Of a stretch of DNA of 7,200 bases, positions 1 through 6,233 are shown piece by piece (positions within the stretch are counted from its first letter, which is position 1; every line of letters begins with the position of its first letter). Origin of the DNA: an uncultured Chlorobiota bacterium (GTDB lineage Bacteria > Bacteroidota > Kapaibacteriia > OLB7). The translations under genes were made by a program, and so were the position numbers. The notes beneath the pieces were generated by a model. That model saw only the letters and a list, made by a program, of their open reading frames with translations, had not been told where the DNA came from and made no database searches. The stretch covers positions 1-7,200 of the forward strand of contig CAMLOB010000189.1 in the NCBI GenBank assembly GCA_946481475.1, in the 5' to 3' direction.

Positions 1-1
1 C

Positions 2-3000
2 TCGAGAGATGGCAGTGCAGCGCCCATAGATCCTCCGGTGGAGAGCCCGATTCTCCAGTCCTTCCGGATGGCGACGGGCCGGTCGATACCGCCGCAGGAA
101 CTGGAGATCGGTCCGCTGGACGGAGCCGGCATCGCCGAGGCGGCCCGCGCGCTCTTCGGTTCCGAGCCGCCGGAAGAGATGTTAGGACAGATCGCCGCCC
201 TCTCCGCCGGAGTTCCGCTGGCCCTGCGTGAAGTCTTCCGCGAATTGATCGCCACCGGACACGTTGCGCTGGAAGATTCGGGAAAAGGATGGGAGTGGAA
301 GTCCTCCGGACTGAGCGACGACGAGTTGAAGAAGATCGGCGACCGGGTCCACGGCTTCTCCGGTCGCCTGGCCTCTCTCCCGGAAGGGGAACGGGGTCTG
401 CTGGCCCTGGCCGGATACCTGGGCGAACAGTTCAACCGCGATCTGCTCCGGCGCCTGTCCGAACGGACGGTCGGATGGGACGAGCATCTGTTCGAGCGAT
501 TGATCCTGAGCGGACTGGTGGCCGTGGCCGTCCCGACGATCCGGCTGGGGACGCGGGAGGTGGACGGACGGGTCTGCTACGCATTCACCCACACGCTCCT
601 CTGGAAGGCGGCGGCCGGACTGGAAATTCCGGGTCTCCCTCCGCGGGAGGAACTGGCCGCACTGACGCTTGAAATTCTGACCGGCGGAACGGGTGAACTC
701 TATTCGGTGGCTCCCCTTGAAGGGGTCGATCTCGGCAGACTGAAAGAAGAAGATCTCAGCCGCCTCTTCCACTGGCTGATCGCCGTCGGACGGAAGCTGG
801 CGCCGATCTATGCCGAGACGTTCGTCCTCCTCTGCAAGGCCGCTCTTGAGCCGTATCGGGCTTCCGGCAAAGGGAAAGATCTTGAAGGTTCACTTCTTGC
901 CGGTTATCTGGGAACGCTGACGGTCTACGGCGAGCGACTCTACGTGACCGGAGCGCGTGAACCTCTGCACAACACGGCCCGCGAAATTGCCGCGATCCTC
1001 GACCGCTTCACCGATCCTCCGGCCGATACCGGCGAGCGGACCAACCGACTTGAAGCCGCGGTCGTCGTCTGGCATGACGCCCTGATGCAGGGAGATTCCA
1101 GCAGCGCCCAGGGCTATCTCGACGCGATGCTGGAGATTCTTCCCCCTCCTTCGGAACAGACCGACCGCGAACTGCGCGGAGCGGCCGAGGCGATCCGTCT
1201 GCGTGCCCAGTACTCCTTCGACCGGGGGGAATTCGCCGAGGCGTTCGATCTGGCATCCCCCTACATCACCGAGCTCGACCGGATGCGCCCGGAGACGCTG
1301 AACGCACTGATGAAGGTGTTGCTCTATGCGATGATGTCCTCCGGACGGATGGAAGATGCACGGGAAATGGTGGAGGCGGGATTACGTTTGCGGCACGAGG
1401 CTGATTTGTTTACGGCGTATGAACTTCTGCTCCACGCAGCAAACTACGCCTGGAAGATCAAGGACCTGGTTCTGCTGAGAAGCCACGCCGAGGAACTGCG
1501 CAATCTGGTTGATCGTTACCCGGCCTATCGGGGATTGAGTACAAATTTCTGGCATCTCCCCTATGTCTATGCCTGCCAGGGAAATGTCGAGAAGCTTGAC
1601 AGACTTGAGCGGGAATTTTTTCAGACGCCACGGCCTGCTCGTTCAACCCCAACACAGACTGAACTTGCCAAGTACCGCTTCCTTGAGACGTGGAATTATC
1701 TCGGCATCCCTGATCGGGCTCTGAAGGTAGCCGATACCATCAAGACGGACGTTCTCAACATCCATCAGCAATACCTTGTCCATCACGAACGACTGAGAGC
1801 CTGCATCGACAAATCGAGTACGGATGAGGCTGAAGAAGCGAGGAACCGGTTGCTGGAACTTGAAGAACGGATCGGGTCGGATCGGGGAGCACGGGATAAC
1901 GAAGAACTGTTATTTCAATGTTCCATGGCAATTGCCGGAGAGGGAGAGCCCCTGAAGCATTTTTTTCTCCGGGAAAAGCTTCCCGCGATAGATGACACGA
2001 ACGGCTTCAGATCCGGAAGAATCCTTCTTGAGATAGCTCAAAACAGTCCGGGTGCAAAACGGGAGTATAATGACGCCGCCTATAAAGCTCTGGAAGCCGG
2101 CATTTCAACCTTGCTGCAAATGTCGGCCCCCGGCCTCATTCATCATCATCTTGATCTGTTGAAAGACCACTTGCCGAAAACGAGGCTGATGCGGTTTCGG
2201 CAGAGTGCCGGCAGCGACCCCCGGGAACAGGAAATCGGAACCACATCAGGCGATACCGGAAGTACGGGAACCGGAGATCCTTCTCAGGAACAGATCCTCC
2301 GCACATTCGGCGCGCTGCGGGTTGAAGGGGGAGATGAATCGGGAACGAAGATCGAATCGAAAACCCGCTCTCTGGTCGCCGCACTTGTGGTCGCGAAGCT
2401 GGGAGATACCCGATGGATCGGCGACCTGACGCGGGATCGGCTGGCCGATCTTCTCTGGCCCGATATGGATATCGACCGGGCCGCAAACAACCTGCACGCC
2501 ACCACCAGCTATGCGCGACGTTTTCTCGGTGGGAGCGGGACGATCATTCAGAAAGACGGCGTCTACGAGTTGAGCGACGACGTCCGGATCGACGCCTTCA
2601 ACTTCCGGGAGTGTATTCGCAAGGCGAACCGGCTCCACGACGAAGGGGTCTACTTCGGCGCGGCAGTGGCCTACCGGCAGGCGGTGGAATCGGCCGAAGG
2701 AGATTTTCTGGAGGGGATGTACGCCGAGTGGATCGACAACATGCGGGAGAACCTGCGGGGGGAACTGGCCACCGCACTGGAGCGTCTGATCGACATCGAG
2801 ATCGACCGGGAGAACTTCCAGGCCGTTCCGCCGCTGGCCGAGCGACTGCTCGGTCTGGACGATCTGCACGACGGAGCATACGAGGCACTGATCCGCTCCG
2901 CCGCCCATCGAGGGGCGCGCCGCGAAGCCTTCACATATTACAAACGCTACGAAAACGCCCTCGACGAGTATGGCGCCGGGCCGACGAGAAAGATTTCAGA

Positions 3001-3040
3001 GTTGATCGAGAAGGTGCGGGCAGGGGAAATCGGAGGATGA
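2..3040 (+). CDS. Large STAND/AAA-type ATPase regulator with C-terminal SARP (winged helix + BTAD) domain, 5'-partial
   Basis: The frame is open to the left edge, so the true start lies upstream. A GTG at 38 is only the first internal start-like codon, and the residues before it (SRDGSAAPID) resemble the end of an ATPase core. Numbering from position 2, residues 34-53 (LEIGPLDGAGIAEAARALFG) and GVPLALREV at 70-78 are typical of the lid region of AAA_16/MalT-like STAND ATPases. FTHTLLWKAAAGL near 195-207 matches the F-x-H-x-L helix that follows such modules. Residues about 240-730 look like helical, TPR-like repeats. A Gly/Ser/Thr-rich linker (about 734-763) leads to a winged helix (about 764-860, with DRLADLLWPDMDIDRAANNL) and a BTAD domain (about 861-1008). 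Known relatives are ATP-dependent transcription activators that sense a signal through the helical region. The ligand and target genes are not visible. DNA composition drops to near 52% G+C inside the helical region. The Walker A motif would lie upstream of the window. Confidence 0.88.
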   Translation, partial: SRDGSAAPIDPPVESPILQSFRMATGRSIPPQELEIGPLDGAGIAEAARALFGSEPPEEMLGQIAALSAGVPLALREVFRELIATGHVALEDSGKGWEWKSSGLSDDELKKIGDRVHGFSGRLASLPEGERGLLALAGYLGEQFNRDLLRRLSERTVGWDEHLFERLILSGLVAVAVPTIRLGTREVDGRVCYAFTHTLLWKAAAGLEIPGLPPREELAALTLEILTGGTGELYSVAPLEGVDLGRLKEEDLSRLFHWLIAVGRKLAPIYAETFVLLCKAALEPYRASGKGKDLEGSLLAGYLGTLTVYGERLYVTGAREPLHNTAREIAAILDRFTDPPADTGERTNRLEAAVVVWHDALMQGDSSSAQGYLDAMLEILPPPSEQTDRELRGAAEAIRLRAQYSFDRGEFAEAFDLASPYITELDRMRPETLNALMKVLLYAMMSSGRMEDAREMVEAGLRLRHEADLFTAYELLLHAANYAWKIKDLVLLRSHAEELRNLVDRYPAYRGLSTNFWHLPYVYACQGNVEKLDRLEREFFQTPRPARSTPTQTELAKYRFLETWNYLGIPDRALKVADTIKTDVLNIHQQYLVHHERLRACIDKSSTDEAEEARNRLLELEERIGSDRGARDNEELLFQCSMAIAGEGEPLKHFFLREKLPAIDDTNGFRSGRILLEIAQNSPGAKREYNDAAYKALEAGISTLLQMSAPGLIHHHLDLLKDHLPKTRLMRFRQSAGSDPREQEIGTTSGDTGSTGTGDPSQEQILRTFGALRVEGGDESGTKIESKTRSLVAALVVAKLGDTRWIGDLTRDRLADLLWPDMDIDRAANNLHATTSYARRFLGGSGTIIQKDGVYELSDDVRIDAFNFRECIRKANRLHDEGVYFGAAVAYRQAVESAEGDFLEGMYAEWIDNMRENLRGELATALERLIDIEIDRENFQAVPPLAERLLGLDDLHDGAYEALIRSAAHRGARREAFTYYKRYENALDEYGAGPTRKISELIEKVRAGEIGG

Positions 3041-3042
3041 GC

Positions 3043-3128
3043 AATAATGCAAAAGGAAAAATGCAAAAAAGAGGGAGATGGAATGCGATTCGCTCTCCTT
3101 TTGAATTTTTCATTTTGAATTTTGAATT
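3043..3128. repeat. Long imperfect AT-rich palindrome between regulator and secreted-protein gene
   Basis: The sequence folds back around a GCG apex at 3085-3087. GAAT (3081-3084) pairs with ATTC (3088-3091), and GGAGA (3074-3078) with TCTCC (3094-3098). The A runs at 3065-3070, 3057-3061 and 3051-3054 face the T runs at 3099-3102, 3106-3110 and 3113-3116. TGC triplets on the left lie opposite GAA on the right, so the arms are degenerate. It begins three bases after the regulator stop codon. The right end (3110-3128) matches 17 of 19 bases at 5116-5134, which points to an interspersed repeat family rather than a one-off terminator. It is also read through by a 36-codon open frame starting at 3037, which I do not regard as a gene. 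Confidence 0.65.
3074..3110 (+). terminator. Probable intrinsic terminator of the regulator gene
   Basis: The centre of the palindrome forms a stem of GGAGA/TCTCC and GAAT/ATTC separated by a 2x2 internal loop. It is followed at once by TTTT, then GAA and a five-T run (3106-3110). The position, about 35 bases past the stop codon, fits a terminator. The stem is modest and the T tract is interrupted, so efficiency is uncertain. Confidence 0.5.
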
Positions 3129-3211
3129 CCTTTTAGGTGGTTTTTAAGGATGGTGAATAGGTTATGAAGCAGATGAAGTCGGGAATATTCACAACGTATC
3201 GGAGATAGATC

Positions 3212-3808
3212 ATGAGAGTTGGACGAGAATGCCGGTTTTTCAGAGGGAAGCGAAGATTTCGGATGCCGTTGCAGGCGATTCCGGGATTGCTGTTCCTCCT
3301 TGCCTTCCCTGTTTATGCCCAGCAAGGGGCAAACGAGATCAACCCGCAGATTACCTCGAACGGAGGAGAATTTCAGCAGGGAACGTTCGGTTCGATGATG
3401 TCGACAATCGGTGAGGCGGTGGCAAGCGACAGCGTTTCTCTGGATGTGGATGGAGGGGAAGCTACCTGGACCGGCTTCTGGCACGTCATGCCGGCCGATA
3501 CGACTTCGGGGGTCTACGAAGAGTGGGCCGGATCAGGGACCGGGACGAGCGGGATCACGAGCGCGGCGCCGAATCCGTTCAGCGAGGAGGTCATGCTCTA
3601 TGTCCGGATCGCATCTCCGGGGAATGTCAGGCTGGCGGCATACGACATGCTCGGTCGCGAGAGGCAGATTCTGATCGACGGAGACCGCGAGGCCGGGACC
3701 TCCCGTGTTCGCTGGCAGCCGGAAGGGATCGGGGTCGGCACCTACATCCTGCGACTGGAGATCGACGGGACGCTCTATCCGACAACCACGGTTCAGTACG
3801 TGCAATAG
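3212..3808 (+). CDS. Small secreted protein with type IX secretion C-terminal sorting domain
   Basis: The 198-residue product is predicted to be exported. Residues 1-18 are strongly basic, residues about 20-36 are hydrophobic (GLLFLLAFPVYA), and signal peptidase cleavage is likely after VYA. The mature part begins with a Ser/Gly-rich stretch (ITSNGGEFQQGTFGSMMSTI, then a TGFWHVMP segment). This resembles the short 'GGG...GTIGQ...GGFW' secreted proteins of FCB bacteria. From about residue 119 (AAPNPF) to the end is a T9SS type A sorting domain: PNPF motif, YDMLGRE, then GTYILRLEIDG. In the family this beta-sandwich directs outer-membrane translocation and is usually removed. ATG at 3212 is chosen because GGAG (3201-3204) precedes it by 7 bases; Met18 is an alternative without a clear ribosome site. 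Little mature protein remains between signal and tail, about 80 residues of unknown function. FlgD-like Ig domains look similar, so the T9SS route is an inference. Confidence 0.85.
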   Translation: MRVGRECRFFRGKRRFRMPLQAIPGLLFLLAFPVYAQQGANEINPQITSNGGEFQQGTFGSMMSTIGEAVASDSVSLDVDGGEATWTGFWHVMPADTTSGVYEEWAGSGTGTSGITSAAPNPFSEEVMLYVRIASPGNVRLAAYDMLGRERQILIDGDREAGTSRVRWQPEGIGVGTYILRLEIDGTLYPTTTVQYVQ

Positions 3809-3830
3809 ACGAGACATGGACTTCCGATTC

Positions 3831-3862
3831 CCTCCCGGTATGCGCCGGAGGAAAAGACCGAA
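3831..3862 (+). promoter_or_regulatory. Hairpin covering an upstream ribosome binding site
   Basis: CCTCC (3831-3835) can pair with GGAGG (3847-3851), and GG (3837-3838) with CC (3845-3846), leaving a six-base loop and one bulged C. The GGAGG is a good Shine-Dalgarno sequence for an in-frame ATG at 3863, upstream of the preferred ATG at 3905. If the hairpin forms, it would hide that site. Whether it has a regulatory role is not known. Confidence 0.35.
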
Positions 3863-3904
3863 ATGAAAAGAACAGAACTTTCAATACATCTCAGAGGAAT
3901 GATT

Positions 3905-5020
3905 ATGAAACGGATACTTTTTGCACTGCTGTTGCTGGCGAGCGGGAGTATGGCCTCGGGGCAGATCGTCTCCCCCACCATCAATTATCAGGGACGGGCG
4001 CAGGACGGCGACGGGAATCCGGTGACGGGTGACCGGCAGGTGACGCTGACGATCTACAACGCGGCGACCGGCGGGAACGCCCTCTTCACCGAGACGCATC
4101 CGACCATCTCGTTCAACAGCGCCGGGACGTTCACGGCGGTGATCGGCGGGGCGACGCCGGGAGGAATTCCTCCCACGATCGGCTTCGACCAGCCCCGATG
4201 GATCGGCGTGACGATCAGCGGATTCAATGACGGAAACGAAATCCCACGACTCCGCTTCCACGGTTCTCCCTACAGTTTTGTCTCAGGGGCTGCATTCCGC
4301 GCAAACCAGGCGGACAGCGCGCGGGCCGCAAATCGTGCCGACGTTGCGGAGAACGCATCCTTCGCCGACTCCGCCGTTGCCGCCGACCGGGCGGTGAAGG
4401 CAATCGAGGCGACCTCGGCAGAATCGGCCGCAACGGCAACCGTCGCCGAATCCCTTCTGCTCCCGGCCGTTCTGGAAAGCACCGAAAAGGAACCGACGCT
4501 GACGGTCAGAAATACGGAGTCGAGTCCGGCCATGCTGGTTGAGGGTGGGCTGATAGCGCAGGGAGCACCCTTTGCGGTGATCAGTCGCGGATCGGACAGC
4601 ACGACCGGACATTACGTGACGGCGGAAACTGCGGGAAATACGAGGACGCCCGATCCGGGAGGACTCTACAGGGACAACGTCCCGCTGGCCTGGGGACAGA
4701 TCGAGCAGGACGGTCGTCTGCTGACCGATTTCGGTATCGCACAGGTGGCACACAACGGGAACAATCCGGGAATCTATCTGATCCAGTTTGACAACAGCGT
4801 CGCGCTGACCGCACAGAACACGCCCCAGTTCTCGGTCGTCATCACACCCCACATGGAGGCCGGCAGCGTCTCGGCACAACCGGTCTTTGCCTACTGGGAT
4901 TACGCAACCGACCCGACCGGAACGCCCCGCACCGATGCCCTGGTTGTCTACCTCAGAAGTCTGGAGTTCGGTCAGGACAACCGATTTTCCATTGTCGTCT
5001 TCGGACGTCCGGCAAACTGA
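3905..5020 (+). CDS. Secreted fibre-like protein with alanine-triplet repeat
   Basis: The 371-residue product starts with a classic signal peptide (MKRILFALLLLASGSMASGQ). ATG 3905 is preferred because AGAGGA (3893-3898) lies 6 bases upstream and it gives a compact n-region. An in-frame ATG at 3863 would add 14 residues. The mature N-terminus (about 21-128) contains INYQGRAQDGDGNPVTG, a beta-rich domain ending near LRFHGSPYSF, which is widespread in secreted proteins of Bacteroidota and relatives. Residues 130-183 are 18 uninterrupted Ala-x-x triplets. A segment with LTVRNTESSPAMLVEGG follows, then a C-terminal domain from about 255 containing VPLAWGQIEQDG and ending in VVFGRPAN. The layout (beta domain, repetitive shaft, globular end) resembles trimeric fibre or adhesin proteins. 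That is inference and no binding target can be named. There is no T9SS tail. It lies 96 bp after the preceding secreted-protein gene on the same strand and is closed by a strong terminator, so co-transcription is likely. Confidence 0.85.
   Translation: MKRILFALLLLASGSMASGQIVSPTINYQGRAQDGDGNPVTGDRQVTLTIYNAATGGNALFTETHPTISFNSAGTFTAVIGGATPGGIPPTIGFDQPRWIGVTISGFNDGNEIPRLRFHGSPYSFVSGAAFRANQADSARAANRADVAENASFADSAVAADRAVKAIEATSAESAATATVAESLLLPAVLESTEKEPTLTVRNTESSPAMLVEGGLIAQGAPFAVISRGSDSTTGHYVTAETAGNTRTPDPGGLYRDNVPLAWGQIEQDGRLLTDFGIAQVAHNGNNPGIYLIQFDNSVALTAQNTPQFSVVITPHMEAGSVSAQPVFAYWDYATDPTGTPRTDALVVYLRSLEFGQDNRFSIVVFGRPAN
4292..4453 (+). repeat. Coding repeat: 18 consecutive Ala-x-x triplets
   Basis: Every third codon from 4292 to 4453 is alanine, without exception. 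The other two positions are often Asp-Ser, Asp-Arg, Glu-Ser or Asn-Arg. Alanine codons vary (gca, gcg, gcc), so the period is kept at protein level rather than by a recent DNA expansion. It lies between the N-terminal beta domain and the C-terminal domain of the fibre-like protein. Confidence 0.9.
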
Positions 5021-5052
5021 TCCGGACGAAACATCCGCACAAACCCGACCGT

Positions 5053-5098
5053 AGAGGGGGCCGTTCCGTATATTCAGGCGGACGGTCCCTCTTTTTTT
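5053..5098 (+). terminator. Strong intrinsic terminator after the secreted-protein genes
   Basis: AGAGGGGGCCGTTCCG (5053-5068) pairs imperfectly with CGGACGGTCCCTCT (5079-5092) around a loop of about ten bases, followed by seven T residues (5092-5098). It starts 33 bases after the stop codon of the fibre-like gene. The T run is also the outer edge of the left inverted repeat. Confidence 0.9.
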
Positions 5099-5125
5099 GA
5101 ATCCGCCGCGGCGGATCATTTTGAA
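5089..5125 (+). repeat. Left copy of a 37-bp inverted repeat bracketing the M48 gene
   Basis: The core ATCCGCCGCGGCGGAT (5101-5116) is a perfect 16-bp palindrome, flanked by CTCTTTTTTTGA on the left and CATTTTGAA on the right. The reverse complement of 6155-6191 matches 34 of 37 positions. Two of the three differences lie in the palindrome centre and one in the T run. Confidence 0.85.
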
Positions 5126-5141
5126 CTTTGCATTGATTCTT

Positions 5142-6164
5142 ATGGCTATCAAACGAACGCATTTTCCGGACATCAGTCCGAAATCCTGGCAGCACCCGGC
5201 CGACCGCGCCGCTCTGGCCGCATTGAAGCGGGTTCCGGGCCTCGACCAGCTTCTCCAGAAAGTCGTCGGCGGCACAACCGAACGCTCGCTCCGGCTGATC
5301 CACCTCGCTTCCGCCGTCCGCGTCGGCGAGAGTCAGTTCCCGAAAGTCTACAAGCTCCACAAGGAGGCGTGCCACATCTTCAACGTGGAGAAGATTCCGG
5401 AGCTCTACATTGCGCAGACGCCCTTTCTGAACGCGAGCGCAATCGGCGTCAACAATCCCTTCATCGTCCTGAACTCCTCGACCATCGATGCCTTCGACGA
5501 AGAAGAACTCCTCTGCATCATCGGTCACGAACTGGGACATTGCGTCAGCGGTCACGTCCTCTACAAGACGCTCCTGGCGATGCTGATCAACTTCTCGGTC
5601 TACTTCATGAACATTCCGCTCGGCAACATCTCGCTGGCGGCGATTATCGCCGCCCTTCGCGAGTGGGATCGCAAAAGCGAACTCTCCGCCGACCGGGCCG
5701 GACTGCTGACGGTGCAGAATCCGGACGTCTCCTACAAACTCCTGATGAAAATGGCGGGAGGTCACCGCATCGAGCAGATGGACACGAACGAGTTCTTCCT
5801 GCAGGCGGCCGAGTACCAGAAGGGAGGGAACCTGATCGACAGTCTCTACAAGCTGATGAACCTGCTCGGACGCTCCCATCCGTTCGGCGTCCTTCGGCTG
5901 ACGGAGCTGAAGACGTGGGTGGATAACGGAAGCTACGGGAAGATCCTCGGCGGCGATTACATGCGGGCAGACGAAGCCGAAAGCAGGACCTTCAGAGAAG
6001 AATTCAGCGACGCAAAGGAGCAGTACAAACAGGACATCAACTCGTCTGAGGATCCGCTGGCCGAGATCGTCCGCAGCATGATGGGGGCCGCCGGAGCGGC
6101 ATCCGACAAGGCAAAGGACATGTTCGGAACAATCTTTGGGAATTCGCAGGGGAATTCAAAATGA
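5142..6164 (+). CDS. M48-family zinc metalloprotease
   Basis: The 340-residue product is an M48 metallopeptidase (Ste24/HtpX superfamily), which cleaves peptide bonds with a single zinc ion. The zinc motif is GHELGH, with H129, E130 and H133. The third ligand is probably E180 in ELSADRAG, with the conserved D184 four residues on. The N-terminus (FPDISPKSWQHPADRAALAAL) and LNSSTIDAFDEEEL just before the zinc motif match a non-HtpX subgroup of M48 found in many bacteria. Hydrophobic stretches lie between the motifs (about 141-170). There is no signal peptide, so a cytoplasmic or membrane-associated location is likely. The C-terminal tail (about 305-340) is Gly/Ala/Met-rich. ATG 5142 is chosen because homologous proteins start about here. 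A TTG at 5097 would place the start inside the terminator T run. No Shine-Dalgarno sequence is visible before 5142. The last two codons and the stop lie inside the right inverted repeat. The substrate is unknown. Confidence 0.92.
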   Translation: MAIKRTHFPDISPKSWQHPADRAALAALKRVPGLDQLLQKVVGGTTERSLRLIHLASAVRVGESQFPKVYKLHKEACHIFNVEKIPELYIAQTPFLNASAIGVNNPFIVLNSSTIDAFDEEELLCIIGHELGHCVSGHVLYKTLLAMLINFSVYFMNIPLGNISLAAIIAALREWDRKSELSADRAGLLTVQNPDVSYKLLMKMAGGHRIEQMDTNEFFLQAAEYQKGGNLIDSLYKLMNLLGRSHPFGVLRLTELKTWVDNGSYGKILGGDYMRADEAESRTFREEFSDAKEQYKQDINSSEDPLAEIVRSMMGAAGAASDKAKDMFGTIFGNSQGNSK

Positions 6165-6191
6165 TCCGCTGTGGCGGATTCAATAAAAGAG
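6155..6191 (-). repeat. Right copy of the 37-bp inverted repeat bracketing the M48 gene
   Basis: Contains the hairpin ATCCGC-TGTG-GCGGAT (6164-6179). Its reverse complement matches 5089-5125 at 34 of 37 positions. It overlaps the final Ser and Lys codons and the TGA of the protease gene, so the repeat supplies the end of the reading frame. Confidence 0.85.
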
Positions 6192-6196
6192 ACAAG

Positions 6197-6220
6197 GGAG
6201 CAGAGACACTCTCTCCTTTT
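6197..6220. terminator. Probable terminator between convergent M48 and YraN genes
   Basis: GGAG-C-AGAG (6197-6205) pairs with CTCTCTCC (6209-6216) around an ACA loop with one bulged base, followed by TTTT (6217-6220). The downstream CTCTCCTTTTGAA is identical to that after the hairpin at 3093-3105. In the minus direction the stem is followed, after eight bases, by TTTTATT, so weak two-way termination is possible. The T tract is short. Confidence 0.5.
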
Positions 6221-6233
6221 GAAGCCTTAATTC

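Noticed and set aside
2246..2908. 220-codon minus-strand open frame opposite the BTAD region
   Set aside because: Antisense to a clearly conserved winged helix/BTAD segment; no family resemblance.
2413..3147. 244-codon plus-strand frame overlapping the regulator's 3' end
   Set aside because: Arg-rich alternative-frame translation of the regulator, ending in the AT-rich palindrome.
3037..3147. 36-codon open frame with ATGA overlap to the regulator stop
   Set aside because: GGAGG abuts the ATG without spacing, and the product is simply a translation of the palindromic repeat (Asn/Phe-rich).
3153..3192. Inverted repeat GTGAATA (3153-3159) and TATTCAC (3186-3192) upstream of the secreted-protein gene, as a possible operator
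   Set aside because: Seven bases with a 26-base gap is expected by chance, and no promoter can be recognised next to it.
4283..5275. 330-codon minus-strand open frame opposite the fibre-like gene
   Set aside because: It lies antisense to a gene with clear signal peptide and domain motifs, runs through the terminator, and its translation has no recognisable motif. High G+C lowers stop-codon frequency.
4953..5879. 308-codon minus-strand open frame opposite the M48 gene
   Set aside because: It is antisense to the M48 gene, which has intact zinc-binding motifs, and spans the terminator and inverted repeat.
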